Of a stretch of DNA of 64,000 nucleotides, positions 1 to 8,690 are shown piece after piece. The position numbers were made by a program, and so were the translations under genes. Each line of letters begins with the position of its first letter. The first letter of the stretch is position 1. The stretch is from positions 62,001 through 126,000 of the forward strand of contig CAVPOQ010000005.1 of the NCBI GenBank assembly GCA_963707145.1, read 5' to 3'. The notes below the pieces were generated by a model. It searched no databases and was not told the origin of the DNA. It was given only the letters and a program-made list of their open reading frames with translations. Origin of the DNA: RPQJ01 sp963707145. GTDB lineage: Bacteria > Pseudomonadota > Gammaproteobacteria > Steroidobacterales > Steroidobacteraceae.

Positions 1-114
1 ACCGACCTCGAGGGCCGCGTGCCGCTCGCCGGCGGCACGGTGGTCGCGGCGGCGAACCCCGCCCTGCACGCCGCGGCGCTTGCGATCCTGTCGGGCCGGG
101 AAGCGCGACCATGA
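1..114 (+). CDS. C-terminal end of an unidentified protein (partial)
   Basis: An open frame runs from the first base to a TGA that overlaps the ATG of the next gene (ATGA at 111-114). The visible 37 residues are rich in Ala, Gly and Leu and include the stretch GRVPLAGGTVVAAANPALHA. Codon use matches the neighbours. The four-base overlap with sstT implies translational coupling and a shared transcript. The family cannot be named from this fragment, and no catalytic motif is visible. Confidence 0.6.
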   Translation, partial: TDLEGRVPLAGGTVVAAANPALHAAALAILSGREARP

Positions 115-1322
115 CCCGCCCGGCGCTCGGCCTCGTGCCCCAGATCCTGATCGGCGTGGTGCTCGGCGCCGCGCTCGGCGTGCTCGCACCCGGAGTCGCC
201 GGGCCGCTCGGCGTGCTCGGTGCGCTGTTCGTCGGCATGCTGAAGGCGGTGGCGCCGCTGCTGGTGCTGGTGCTCGTGATGTCGGCGATCGCGAACCCGC
301 CGACGGAGGCGGGACTCGCCGGCCGCAAGGTCCTGCTGACGCTGCTGCTGTACCTCGTCGGTACCACCTCGGCGGCATTCCTCGCGCTCGTCATGAGCCG
401 CGCCTTTCCGCAGACCATCGCGCTCAGCGCAGCGGCCGAGGGCACGCCGCCCGCGCAGGTCGCGTCGGTGCTGACCGACGTGCTCTTCAAACTGATCGAC
501 AATCCGGTCAATGCGCTGCTCACCGGCAACTTCCTTGGCTGCCTGACCTGGGCAGTGCTGCTGGGGCTGAGCTTCCGCCGCGCCCCCGAGGGCTTCCGTC
601 GCAACCTGCAGACGCTGGCCGACGGCGTGAGCGATATCGTCCGCTACGTGATCCGCTTCGCGCCGGTCGGGATCTTCGGGCTGGTCTGTACAACGGTCGC
701 GACGGTCGGCCTCGAGGCACTGGCGGGCTACGCGAGCCTCGCCGCGCTGCTGGTGGCCGCGATGCTGGTGATGGCGCTGGTGGTGAACCCGCTGCTGGTA
801 TTCGCGGTGACCCGCGAGAATCCCTATCCCGTGGTGCTGCGCTGCCTCGAGGAATCGGGTATCACGGCGTTCTTCACCCGCAGCTCGGCGGCCAACATCC
901 CGGTCAATCTCGCGCTGTCGAAGAAGCTCGGCATCAGCGAGGAACTCTACGCGGTCACGATCCCGATCGGCGCGACCATCAACATGGCGGGTGCGGCGAT
1001 CACGATCACCGTGCTGACGCTCGCGGCGACCGAGACGCTCGGCATCGAGGTGTCGCTCGCGGGCTCGCTGGTGCTGTGCGTGATCGCGGCGCTCGGCGCC
1101 TGCGGGGCCAGTGGCGTGCCGTCGGGCAGCCTGCTGCTGGTGCCGCTCGCCTGCGCGCTGTTCGGCATCCCGGCCGACGTCGCGATGCAGGTGGTCGCGG
1201 TGGGATTCATCATCAGCGTGGTGCAGGACTCCGCCGAGACCGCGCTCAACTCGAGTTCGGACGTGCTCTACACCTACGCCATCGACCGGCTCGGAAAAGA
1301 CGAGGCGCCCGCGTCGGGCTGA
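111..1322 (+). CDS. sstT: Sodium:serine/threonine symporter SstT (DAACS family)
   Basis: This is an inner-membrane transporter that imports serine and threonine with sodium. The 403 residues compare with about 414 in the E. coli protein. It is hydrophobic throughout and carries the family's C-terminal signatures: the serine-rich SSAANIPVN (around residue 264), IPIGATINMAGAA in the re-entrant/TM7 region, and QDSAETALNSSSD near the end. These match SstT better than GltP or DctA. The ATG at 111 overlaps the stop of the preceding frame, so the two are probably co-transcribed. No terminator is obvious after the stop, and the next genes lie on the opposite strand. Confidence 0.93.
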   Translation: MTRPALGLVPQILIGVVLGAALGVLAPGVAGPLGVLGALFVGMLKAVAPLLVLVLVMSAIANPPTEAGLAGRKVLLTLLLYLVGTTSAAFLALVMSRAFPQTIALSAAAEGTPPAQVASVLTDVLFKLIDNPVNALLTGNFLGCLTWAVLLGLSFRRAPEGFRRNLQTLADGVSDIVRYVIRFAPVGIFGLVCTTVATVGLEALAGYASLAALLVAAMLVMALVVNPLLVFAVTRENPYPVVLRCLEESGITAFFTRSSAANIPVNLALSKKLGISEELYAVTIPIGATINMAGAAITITVLTLAATETLGIEVSLAGSLVLCVIAALGACGASGVPSGSLLLVPLACALFGIPADVAMQVVAVGFIISVVQDSAETALNSSSDVLYTYAIDRLGKDEAPASG

Positions 1323-1371
1323 CGGGGCGCCCCGGGTTGCCGGCGAGCGAGACCGGCGTTCGCAGCCTCCC

Positions 1372-1863
1372 TCAGGCGAGCAGGCCCTTCAGCCGGTCCA
1401 GGAACTGCCGCTCGCCTTCGCTCACGCGTTCGCCGCCGAAGCCGAGGAAGCTGCCTTCCTTGGACGCGTTGGCGATCTTCTCGGCGATGCCGCCAAGCAT
1501 CCTGCGGTAGGCATCGGCGTCGGCCGTCGCGCCCTTCGAGGTCAGCGCCGCCACGGCGGCCGTGAGTGCGCTCGCCGCCGCGTCCTGCAGTTTCGCGTTG
1601 AGCGTCGCCTTGTCGGCGACGCCTTTGACCATTGCGCGGATCTCGTCCTGCGAGGCACGGATGTCGTCCTTCCCGAAGACCTCCTTGAGCAGCGGATGGT
1701 CGCCGCGGACCGCTTCCGCCATCGACGAGGCCATCGCCATGCCCTCGGAGACGCTGCCGAACAGGCCGCTGTTGCCGGCGGCCGCGGTCGCAATCGCCAC
1801 GAGCTGCGGCGCGTTGCACAGGGCCCGCCACTGCTCGGGTGTGAAGTCGCTGCGCGCGCTCAT
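1372..1863 (-). CDS. Conserved hypothetical alpha-helical protein
   Basis: This 163-residue soluble protein has no signal peptide or membrane segment. It is Ala-rich and predicted mostly helical. It begins MSARSDFTPEQWRAL, has a glycine-bearing loop (AAAGNSGLFGSV), and ends in a charged helix after the segment GSFLGFGGERVSEGE. It starts 8 bases after the stop of the GlsB-type gene on the same strand, so the two probably form an operon. I do not recognise a named family. The close pairing with a stress-associated membrane protein is the only functional hint. Confidence 0.75.
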   Translation of the reverse strand: MSARSDFTPEQWRALCNAPQLVAIATAAAGNSGLFGSVSEGMAMASSMAEAVRGDHPLLKEVFGKDDIRASQDEIRAMVKGVADKATLNAKLQDAAASALTAAVAALTSKGATADADAYRRMLGGIAEKIANASKEGSFLGFGGERVSEGERQFLDRLKGLLA

Positions 1864-1871
1864 GCGTCAGC

Positions 1872-2123
1872 TCACTTCTTCAGGACGCCAAGCGCACGCA
1901 GCAGGAAGATCAGCAGCGCCGCGCCCGCCACGGCCACCACGAACCGCAGGATGCCGCCCTGCGGCGCGATGCCGAGCGCGCCCGCCAGCCAGAAACCGAT
2001 CGAGGAGCCCACGACGCCCACCAGCACGTTGGCGATCATGCCCATCTGCGCGTTGGTCTTCATCACGATGCTGGCGAGCCAGCCGACGATGCCACCGATG
2101 ATCAGAGAAATTAACCAGCCCAT
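1872..2123 (-). CDS. GlsB/YeaQ/YmgE-family stress-response membrane protein
   Basis: This 83-residue inner-membrane protein of the transglycosylase-associated/YeaQ family begins MGWLISLIIGGIVGWLAS. It has three hydrophobic segments with glycine-rich turns (NVLVGVVGSSIGFWLAG is the typical central part). Family members are small envelope proteins induced by stress; their biochemical role is unknown. A good ribosome-binding site, AAGGAGA, lies six bases before the ATG. The downstream hypothetical gene follows after 8 bases. Confidence 0.9.
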   Translation of the reverse strand: MGWLISLIIGGIVGWLASIVMKTNAQMGMIANVLVGVVGSSIGFWLAGALGIAPQGGILRFVVAVAGAALLIFLLRALGVLKK

Positions 2124-2209
2124 TTTCTGTCTCCTTGGTTGCTAGGGTCCGAGTCCCACCGCCCCGAAAAGCCGATGATCCGCAAGATCGATGGTCCGCG
2201 TCCAATCGA

Positions 2210-2821
2210 CTAACGCATCAACTTGCCCGCCATGGACAGGATGTCGTCCAGCGGGTTGCCGTCGCCATCGAGATCGAGCAGCGAGCCGAGCCCGCCGGCG
2301 CCGGTCGGTTGCGCACGGCCGCCGCCGACCAGTCCGCCCAGCAGGTCGCCGAGGCCGCCGCCCTGTCCCATGGGCCGGCCACCCGCGAGGCCGCCCCCCA
2401 GTCCGCCACCGGCACCGCCGCCCTGCCGCGCCAGATAGCCCGCGACCAGCATCGCGACGATGGGCAGCATCTTCTTGAGCAGCGCGGGATCGAGCCCGGA
2501 CTTCGCTGCGGCGTCCTGTGCGACCGTGCGGCTCACCTCGCGCGTGCCGAAGATCTGGCCGAGTACGTCGTTGCCACGGCCGACGTTGGTCGGCTGCGGG
2601 GAGAGCACGTCGTCCATGAGTCCACCGCCGCCGAGGCCGCCGAGCATGCCGATCAGCCCCTCGAGTCCGGTGGGCTGGGCGCGTGCCTGGCCCTTCATCC
2701 CGCCGAGGATCGCGGGGATCAGCGCCGCGGCGCCGCTCGCCGCCTGGCTTTCGCTGACGCCCAGTTCGCGCGCCATGGACTGCAGGCCGCCGGCCTGGCT
2801 CAGGAGGTCGATGAGTTGCAT
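2210..2821 (-). CDS. DUF937 family protein
   Basis: The 203-residue protein starts MQLIDLLSQAGGLQSMAREL. This is the typical DUF937 beginning, in which short helices alternate with glycine-rich turns (AAALIPAILGGMKGQ). The middle and end are strongly Gly-rich (GGGAGGGLGGGLAGG), and the last segment (SLLDLDGDGNPLDDILSMAGKLM) looks like a calcium-binding DxDxDG loop. The frame is open further upstream, but the chosen ATG has GAGGG seven bases before it and matches family starts. The function of DUF937 is unknown. There is no signal peptide. Confidence 0.85.
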   Translation of the reverse strand: MQLIDLLSQAGGLQSMARELGVSESQAASGAAALIPAILGGMKGQARAQPTGLEGLIGMLGGLGGGGLMDDVLSPQPTNVGRGNDVLGQIFGTREVSRTVAQDAAAKSGLDPALLKKMLPIVAMLVAGYLARQGGGAGGGLGGGLAGGRPMGQGGGLGDLLGGLVGGGRAQPTGAGGLGSLLDLDGDGNPLDDILSMAGKLMR

Positions 2822-2986
2822 GCCTGGTCCCTCGTTCTGGTGGTGCCCGGATGGTACGCGCCGACGGCGCGGCCTGGGTGCATGCGGTTGAGCCAGTAAC
2901 GCTAGAATCCGGCCGCACCTGTTCCGTCCCCCACCCATCTTGAGCGCGCTGCCGGGCGGACCGGCCAGCGACACCGGGAGCATGCA

Positions 2987-4000
2987 GTGACGAGTTCGCG
3001 ATTTCGGCAGTTGCTGCAGGTCTTTGGCCTCGTGCTGCTCGGCGGCCTGTGGTCGGCGGACGCATCAGCCCAGCAGCAGAAGTCGGCGCAGGGCGACTGC
3101 ACCAAGGAGGCTGTGCAACGTGGCTATCGGGTGCTCGCCACGGGCAACTTCCAGCAGTTCCGCGACGGCTGGTCCATGGACATCCGGGTTCAGGACGCGC
3201 GCGGCAAGGTGCTGTCGGGCACCTGTTTCGTCGAGACGAAGACGGGCGACGTGAGCCTCTCCGGGCTCGGCTGGGGCAACGGCGGCGGAGTCGGCAGCGG
3301 CAGCGCCATCGAGTTCAACTGTGCCTCGAGCGACGATCGCTACCGCGAGTGCCAGCTGCCCGTGGACGGCCGCGCGCGGCTCGTGCAGCGCCGCTCGGAT
3401 GCGCCCTGCGTCGAGGGACGCTCCTGGGGACAGAAGGGTGATCGGGTCTGGGTGGACAAGGGCTGCCGGGCCCGTTTCACGGTGGATCCGCGTGGCGGCG
3501 GCTCGGGCGGTGGCCAGAACGCGCAGCAGGCGCAGAACGCCTGCCGCATGGAGGCGCCGCGCTACGGCATGCAGGTGGACCGCGTCGCCCCGGCCGAGTG
3601 GATCCCCAGCGCCCGGTACTGGCTGACCACGGTGCAGGGCCAATACCAGGGCCGCCGCACGACCGCGGGCTGTCGCTGGTATCCGGACCGCGGTCGCACC
3701 GAGTTGAATTTCGGGCAGGGCTGGGTCAGCGGCGGAGGCGGGGGCTCGGGCAGCGGACCGGTTCAGGCGCAGCGCGCCTGCGTAACCGAGGCGCAGCGGC
3801 TCGGCTACAAGGTCGTGGGCCAGCAGTCGCCGGTGGCGACCTCGAGCGGCTACGCCATGCAGCTCAAGGTCCGTCGCGGCAACGCCGCAACGGTGGACGC
3901 ATACTGCCGCTACAACCGTGGCACGGGGCGCGCGCAGCTCGACGTGTACGGTGCCGGACGGTCGGCGCCGACGATGGTGGAGCCCGCGGCGCAGCCCTGA
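2987..4000 (+). CDS. Secreted DUF3011 protein with three related Cys-pair repeats
   Basis: This 337-residue exported protein starts at GTG 2987 (GGGAG lies seven bases upstream; the nearby ATG at 2982 runs straight into a stop). A signal peptide ends near ASA (residues 26-28). Residues 109-167 match DUF3011, with Cys112, Cys122, Cys141 and Cys160 and the ending VWVDKGCRARF. Around it are three mutually similar modules at about 38-95, 186-246 and 265-322. Each starts C-x3-A/EA-x2-GY or a close variant, holds a second Cys about 42 residues later and ends in G-x-GW or a similar turn. Gly/Ser-rich linkers separate them. The likely site is the periplasm or cell surface. No enzymatic motif is seen. 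Confidence 0.85.
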   Translation: MTSSRFRQLLQVFGLVLLGGLWSADASAQQQKSAQGDCTKEAVQRGYRVLATGNFQQFRDGWSMDIRVQDARGKVLSGTCFVETKTGDVSLSGLGWGNGGGVGSGSAIEFNCASSDDRYRECQLPVDGRARLVQRRSDAPCVEGRSWGQKGDRVWVDKGCRARFTVDPRGGGSGGGQNAQQAQNACRMEAPRYGMQVDRVAPAEWIPSARYWLTTVQGQYQGRRTTAGCRWYPDRGRTELNFGQGWVSGGGGGSGSGPVQAQRACVTEAQRLGYKVVGQQSPVATSSGYAMQLKVRRGNAATVDAYCRYNRGTGRAQLDVYGAGRSAPTMVEPAAQP

Positions 4001-4111
4001 GCGCAGCGCAGTTCCGGCAATCGACGACCGCCTCGACTGTCGCGCGGTCGCGGGCGCTGGCTCGCCATCGGAGCGTCCCCTATAGTCGCCTGGACCCCGC
4101 GGAGACCACCG

Positions 4112-5632
4112 ATGGCCTACAGCAAGCCACTGAACCTGCTCGACCTCAGCTTCGTGCTGATGGAGACCCGCCAGACGCCGATGCACGTCGCGGGGCTGCA
4201 GACCTTCGTTCCGCCGCCCGACGCGCCGCGTGACTACCCGCGCAAGGTCTTCGAGTACCTGCGTGGCTTCCCGGTCACCGCGCCGCCGTTCAACTACAGG
4301 CTGCGCGGCGTCGGTGCGGGCCTGCTGCTGCCGGCCTTCGAGGAAGTGGAGAAGGTGGATCTCGACTACCACCTGCGCCACTCGGCACTGCCCTACCCGG
4401 GAGGCGAGCGCGAACTCGGCGTGCTGGTCTCGCGCCTGCATTCCAACCCGATGGATCTCGACCGCCCGCTCTGGGAGATCCACCTGATCGAGGGCCTGCA
4501 CGGCGGGCGCTTCGCAATGTACGGCAAGCTCCATCACTCGCTCGCCGACGGCGTCTCGGGCGTGGGCCTGCTCAACTTCTCCGAGGACCCGACGCAGAGC
4601 CGCACGCCGCCGATCTGGGCGCAGGAGCGCAAGCGCAGGCCACGCAGCGCGCCAGGGCGCCACGATGCGCTCGGCGTGCTGCGTGCGGCGCTGATGAACC
4701 AGGCACGCGCGATGCCGAGCCTGCTGCGCGGGCTCGCCGGCTCGGCCTCCGCCGCGCTGGGCCTCAAGTCCGACGCCGACTTCACATCGCTCGCCGAGGC
4801 GCCGCGCACCATTCTCAATCGCAACATCACGCCGCAGCGGCGGGTCGCCACGCAGGCCACCAGCCTCGCGCGCATGAAGGCGATCGGCGCGGCCGCCGGC
4901 GGCAGCGTGAATGATGTGCTGCTCGCAGCGTGCAGCGGCGCGCTGCGGCGCTACCTCGCGGAACTCGACGCACTGCCGCGCAAGTCGCTGATCGCCTCGA
5001 TCCCGGTGGCTCTGCCCCGCGACGCCGGCCAGGCGGGCGGCAACGCCATCAGCTTCGCCAACGTGCGGCTCGGCACCGACGTCGAGGACGTGCGCGAGCG
5101 TTTCGATCTGATCAAGCGCAGCAGCGTTGCCGGCCGCGCCTACCTGAAGCAGATGAGCGACACGGCGCTGATCGACTACACGGTGCTGATCAGCTCGCCG
5201 CAGATGCTGACGCGGCTGCCCGGCATCGGCGCGCGGGTGCCGCCGATCTACAACGTGATCATCTCGAACGTGCCGGGGCCGCGCGGCAAGCTGTACTTCC
5301 TGGGCGCCGAGATGGAGGCCTACTACCCGATCTCGGCGCTGGCGCACGGCCAGGCGCTCAACATCACGGTGATGAGCTACGCAGGCGGACTGTACTTCGG
5401 CTTCACCGCCTGCCACGACCGTGTGCCGAGCGTGCAACGCCTCGCGGTCTATACCGGCGAAGCGCTGGACGAGCTCGAGGCGGTGTTCGTGAAGCGCGCG
5501 GCTAAGCCGGCGAAGGTCGCGTCGCGACGGCGGGCCGCACCGCGCGGCAAGTCCGTGAAGGCCGCGGCGGCGCGCACGAAGGGTTCAAGGACCGCGGCGT
5601 CGAGCGGCGTCAACAGCCGCCGCCGGAAGTGA
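4112..5632 (+). CDS. Wax ester synthase/diacylglycerol acyltransferase (WS/DGAT)
   Basis: The enzyme transfers acyl groups from acyl-CoA to fatty alcohols or diacylglycerol to make neutral storage lipids. The 506-residue protein has the active-site HHSLADG motif at residues 141-147 (HHxxxDG) and the PLW motif at 119-121 in DRPLWEIHLIEG. The conserved NVPGP appears in the C-terminal half, and the end is Arg/Lys-rich and basic. The N-terminus (LDLSFVLMETRQTPMHVAGL) is typical of the family. The gene stands alone on its strand; the next gene runs convergently. Substrate preference cannot be told from sequence. Confidence 0.93.
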   Translation: MAYSKPLNLLDLSFVLMETRQTPMHVAGLQTFVPPPDAPRDYPRKVFEYLRGFPVTAPPFNYRLRGVGAGLLLPAFEEVEKVDLDYHLRHSALPYPGGERELGVLVSRLHSNPMDLDRPLWEIHLIEGLHGGRFAMYGKLHHSLADGVSGVGLLNFSEDPTQSRTPPIWAQERKRRPRSAPGRHDALGVLRAALMNQARAMPSLLRGLAGSASAALGLKSDADFTSLAEAPRTILNRNITPQRRVATQATSLARMKAIGAAAGGSVNDVLLAACSGALRRYLAELDALPRKSLIASIPVALPRDAGQAGGNAISFANVRLGTDVEDVRERFDLIKRSSVAGRAYLKQMSDTALIDYTVLISSPQMLTRLPGIGARVPPIYNVIISNVPGPRGKLYFLGAEMEAYYPISALAHGQALNITVMSYAGGLYFGFTACHDRVPSVQRLAVYTGEALDELEAVFVKRAAKPAKVASRRRAAPRGKSVKAAAARTKGSRTAASSGVNSRRRK

Positions 5633-5697
5633 CGACGACCGTCTCGCCGTCCTACCTGTAATCCTGCGAGGCGCCGGCATGCCGCCTGGCACTGCGT

Positions 5698-7266
5698 TCA
5701 GAGGCTGTCCTCGAACAGGTGCCCGATGGACTTGCGGAAGCGCTCGATGACGGACTCGGGCCGCTCGAACCCGGCCGCCTGCTCGGGTGTGACTTCGCGG
5801 CTGTACCGGAGGTCGTTCTCGAGGAACCGGCGTCGCAGCGTCGCCGACAGCTCCGGCTCGAGGAACACCAGGGCCGTCTCGCTGTTCAGCTTCTCGCTGC
5901 GCGGATCGAGGTTGTAGGAGCCCACCAGGCTGCGCTCGCCGTCGACGACGGCGAACTTCGAGTGCATCGTGCCCTGGCTGCGCGCGGCCTCGTCGGCCGA
6001 CTGGCCGACCCATTCCCAGATCCGCAGGCCCGCGTCGTCGCGAGCGCAGCCGCTCACCTCCGGCGTCTGGTTCACGGCGAGCAGGTCCTTGTAGTAGCCG
6101 CGGCCGACGAGGGTGATCTCGGGGAGGTCGTTGGTCTCCGGACTGTTCGAGACCAGACGCACCGAGACGCAGCGCTTCGCCGCATCGGTGAGCGCCGTCG
6201 CGATCGAGGGCGTCGGCACGAAGTAGGCGTTGGCGATCAGCACCTCGCGCTGCGCCCGCTCGATCAGCTTCACGTAGGCCTGCTGAATGTACGTCTCCGC
6301 GAGCCGCGGCCGGTTCTGCAGGAAGCGGCAGGTGGCCGGGCGGAAGTCCACCGCCGGCTGGCGCGCCTCGAGCGCGGCGACGTTCGCCACCAGGTCGGGC
6401 GACGTCCGGTAGTGGACCGGCAGCTTGCCGGTCCTGTCGAGCACCTTGCGCGTCGCGCCCCAGTAGAGGTTGGTGTTGAAGATGCCGCGGCTCTTCTTGA
6501 CCGAGACGAAGTACTCGAAGTTGCGGTCGAAGGCCGCGACGAGGTCGCCGACGATCGCGCCGCGCACGACGACGTCCTGGTCGCGCCAGTAGACGTCCGG
6601 GTGCCCCGGATCCGCACGGAAATACTCGTTGCCGATGTTGAGTCCGCCGGTGATCGCCACACCGTGGTCCGTCTCGCCGTCGATGATCCACAGCTTCTCG
6701 TGGAAACGCTTGTTCGGCTGCGCCGGGTCGACGTGCGGCGTGAGGTGGGGAACAGGGATCTCGTTCAGCCACTGCAGCGCGAGCGCCTCGTAGCCCTCGA
6801 CCTCGATGCCGTGCTGCTTGAGGTCGAAGTACATCCACTGGGTCTGCAGCGATGGGTTCGAGAACGCGTCGACGATCACGCGCACGTCGAGCCCGGCGGC
6901 CTGCTTCTGCTTCAGGACCTCGGCGATGCGCAGGCCCGACTCGTCGCCCTTGAACACGAGCGCCTGGATGCGGATCGACTTCCGGGCGCCGCGAAGCGCG
7001 GCCATCCGCGCGGCGAAGGAGTCCTCGCCGCCCTCCAGCACGGCGACCTCGCAGCCGTCGGGCCCGTGCGGCGGGAACAGGCCGCTCGTCCCGACATCGG
7101 GGTAGGGGCTGCCGACAAAGCGGGCATCCGCGCCCAGCACGGAGGTCGCACTCGTCTGCTCGAGGAACGCCTCGAGCGCCGGCGCTTCATCGCCGTCGGG
7201 GGGCGTGGCGCAGCCGGCCAGCAGGGTCAGGGCCGATGCGACCAGCAGTCCTGTTCTGGCGGCCAA
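5698..7266 (-). CDS. Phospholipase D-family (cardiolipin synthase-like) lipoprotein
   Basis: The 522-residue protein carries two HKD catalytic motifs of the phospholipase D superfamily: HEKLWIID (His189, Lys191, Asp196) and HSKFAVVD (His435, Lys437, Asp442). Each is followed by the usual Gly/Asn segment (GGLNIGNEYF, GSYNLDPRSEKLN). It has a lipoprotein signal with lipobox LLAGC (Cys19), so it should be lipid-anchored in the envelope. The start codon is TTG, chosen because it yields the complete signal and has GGGAGG upstream. It resembles envelope PLD proteins such as ClsC/YmdC more than membrane-embedded ClsA. A role in phospholipid exchange or cardiolipin synthesis is inferred. Confidence 0.88.
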   Translation of the reverse strand: MAARTGLLVASALTLLAGCATPPDGDEAPALEAFLEQTSATSVLGADARFVGSPYPDVGTSGLFPPHGPDGCEVAVLEGGEDSFAARMAALRGARKSIRIQALVFKGDESGLRIAEVLKQKQAAGLDVRVIVDAFSNPSLQTQWMYFDLKQHGIEVEGYEALALQWLNEIPVPHLTPHVDPAQPNKRFHEKLWIIDGETDHGVAITGGLNIGNEYFRADPGHPDVYWRDQDVVVRGAIVGDLVAAFDRNFEYFVSVKKSRGIFNTNLYWGATRKVLDRTGKLPVHYRTSPDLVANVAALEARQPAVDFRPATCRFLQNRPRLAETYIQQAYVKLIERAQREVLIANAYFVPTPSIATALTDAAKRCVSVRLVSNSPETNDLPEITLVGRGYYKDLLAVNQTPEVSGCARDDAGLRIWEWVGQSADEAARSQGTMHSKFAVVDGERSLVGSYNLDPRSEKLNSETALVFLEPELSATLRRRFLENDLRYSREVTPEQAAGFERPESVIERFRKSIGHLFEDSL

Positions 7267-7565
7267 CTAAGGCGACCTCCCTGAGATCGGTGTGCAGCCG
7301 GCAGCCAGTGGCCAACCTGCACGGGTACGGTGGTGTCGGCGCGCCGGCCGCATCGTCATGCCTGCACGTGCGCGAAGTCTGCCAGCGGACTCTCTCGCGG
7401 CGATCGATTGTCGGCTAGAGTCTACGGAAACGGTGCAGGTCCCGCATGCGGGCGGCCTGCCAGTCGGCGGCGCGCACGCTCGAGGTTCCCGAAGCACATG
7501 TCCATCGATTGCTCACGGAAGGTCGGCGCGAGCGATCGCGCAGCGTGTCCGCGCCCGCGGCGGTC
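7267..7565. other. Intergenic region between divergent lipoprotein genes
   Basis: About 299 bases separate the divergent phospholipase-D and hydrolase lipoprotein genes. The minus-strand ribosome-binding site (GGGAGG, read on the complement near 7276-7281) lies in its left end. An in-frame ATG at 7446 could extend the hydrolase gene by 40 residues, but that would bury its lipoprotein signal. No RNA gene, repeat or clear promoter consensus was recognised in the rest. Confidence 0.4.
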
Positions 7566-8690
7566 ATGGTCACGATGAGGGCGGCGGCAATCATTGCGAC
7601 CGTGGCAACCCTGCTCGGCGGCTGTGCGGCGACTCCGGACGCGACGTCGCTGCGGTCGTCGGCCCTGCCGTTCACGACCCTCGAGGGTGCGGCGCCGGTG
7701 CAGGACGGCCGCGCCGGGTTTCGCGACCTGTTCTGCTCGATGCTGAGTGCCGACGGCCTGCCGCCCGGGGACGACCCCGCCTGCGGCCGCTGGCTGTGGC
7801 GGTTGCCGGACGAGCCGGCCGCAGCCCCGGATCGCCAGGTCGCGACCGCGATTCCGCAACGCCTGGCGATCTTTCTGGTCACCGGCGCCTTCAGCGAATG
7901 CGTCGCGGAGGCGTCCAGGCCGTTCTCCGCCGGCGTGGCGCGGCTGCGCGCCAGCGGCGTGAGCGTCGAGACCATCGTGGTTGGCGGCCGCTCGGGCACC
8001 GCGCATAACTCGCGCCAGGTCGAGGACGCGATTCGGCGCGCGGGCGTCGGCGAGGATCAACCGCTGATCGTCATCGGATTCTCCAAGGGAACGCTCGACG
8101 TGCTGCGGCTCCTGGTCGACTCTCCCGAACTCGCCCGGCAGGTGGATGCCGTGGTGAGCGTTGCGAGTCCGGTGTTCGGCACGCCGCTGGCCGACGTGGC
8201 GGATCCGCCGTACTCGGCGCTGCTCGCCACCGTTCCGCACGAGCAGTGTCCGCCCGGCGACGGCCTGGTCATGCGCAGCCTGAGGCCGATCGAGGCGACG
8301 CAGTGGCTGGCCGCGAACCCGCTGCCGCAGAGCGTGCGCTACTATTCGCTGGCGGGATTCACGACCCGTGATCACGTCGCCCGTGCACTCGTGCCGTCCT
8401 GGAAATACCTCAGCCGAATCGACGCCCGTAACGACGGCCAGGTGCTCGCGGCCGATGCGGTGATCCCTGGCTCGACACTGCTGGGTTACGCCAATGCCGA
8501 CCACTGGGGTGTCGCCCAGACCATCGAAAACGTCCATCCCGTGCTGGCGGCGCGGCGGGATCCGCGGCCGTTCCCGCTCGAGCAACTGTTCGTGTCGATC
8601 GTGCGGTTCGTCGCCGACGACCTCGGCCGGAGCCGGCCGGCAGCGGCGCCCGCGGCCGCCGCACCGTCGCAGCGCGGAGAGGTCCCATGA
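7566..8690 (+). CDS. Alpha/beta-hydrolase-like lipoprotein
   Basis: The 374-residue protein has a lipoprotein signal with lipobox LLGGC (Cys20), which decides the start at 7566 (or 7575). A nucleophile elbow, GFSKG, centres on Ser173 after the strand PLIVI, and a late His in NADHWGV (near residue 318) could complete a triad. This points to a serine hydrolase of the alpha/beta-hydrolase fold, perhaps an esterase or lipase facing the periplasm. The stop overlaps the start of the next lipoprotein gene (ATGA at 8687-8690), so the two are translationally coupled. No close named family was recognised. Confidence 0.75.
   Translation: MVTMRAAAIIATVATLLGGCAATPDATSLRSSALPFTTLEGAAPVQDGRAGFRDLFCSMLSADGLPPGDDPACGRWLWRLPDEPAAAPDRQVATAIPQRLAIFLVTGAFSECVAEASRPFSAGVARLRASGVSVETIVVGGRSGTAHNSRQVEDAIRRAGVGEDQPLIVIGFSKGTLDVLRLLVDSPELARQVDAVVSVASPVFGTPLADVADPPYSALLATVPHEQCPPGDGLVMRSLRPIEATQWLAANPLPQSVRYYSLAGFTTRDHVARALVPSWKYLSRIDARNDGQVLAADAVIPGSTLLGYANADHWGVAQTIENVHPVLAARRDPRPFPLEQLFVSIVRFVADDLGRSRPAAAPAAAAPSQRGEVP

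Noticed and set aside
3065..5437. 790-codon minus-strand frame opposite the DUF3011 and WS/DGAT genes
   Set aside because: It is low-complexity and Arg/Ala/His-rich, with no family motif. The plus-strand genes explain the DNA.
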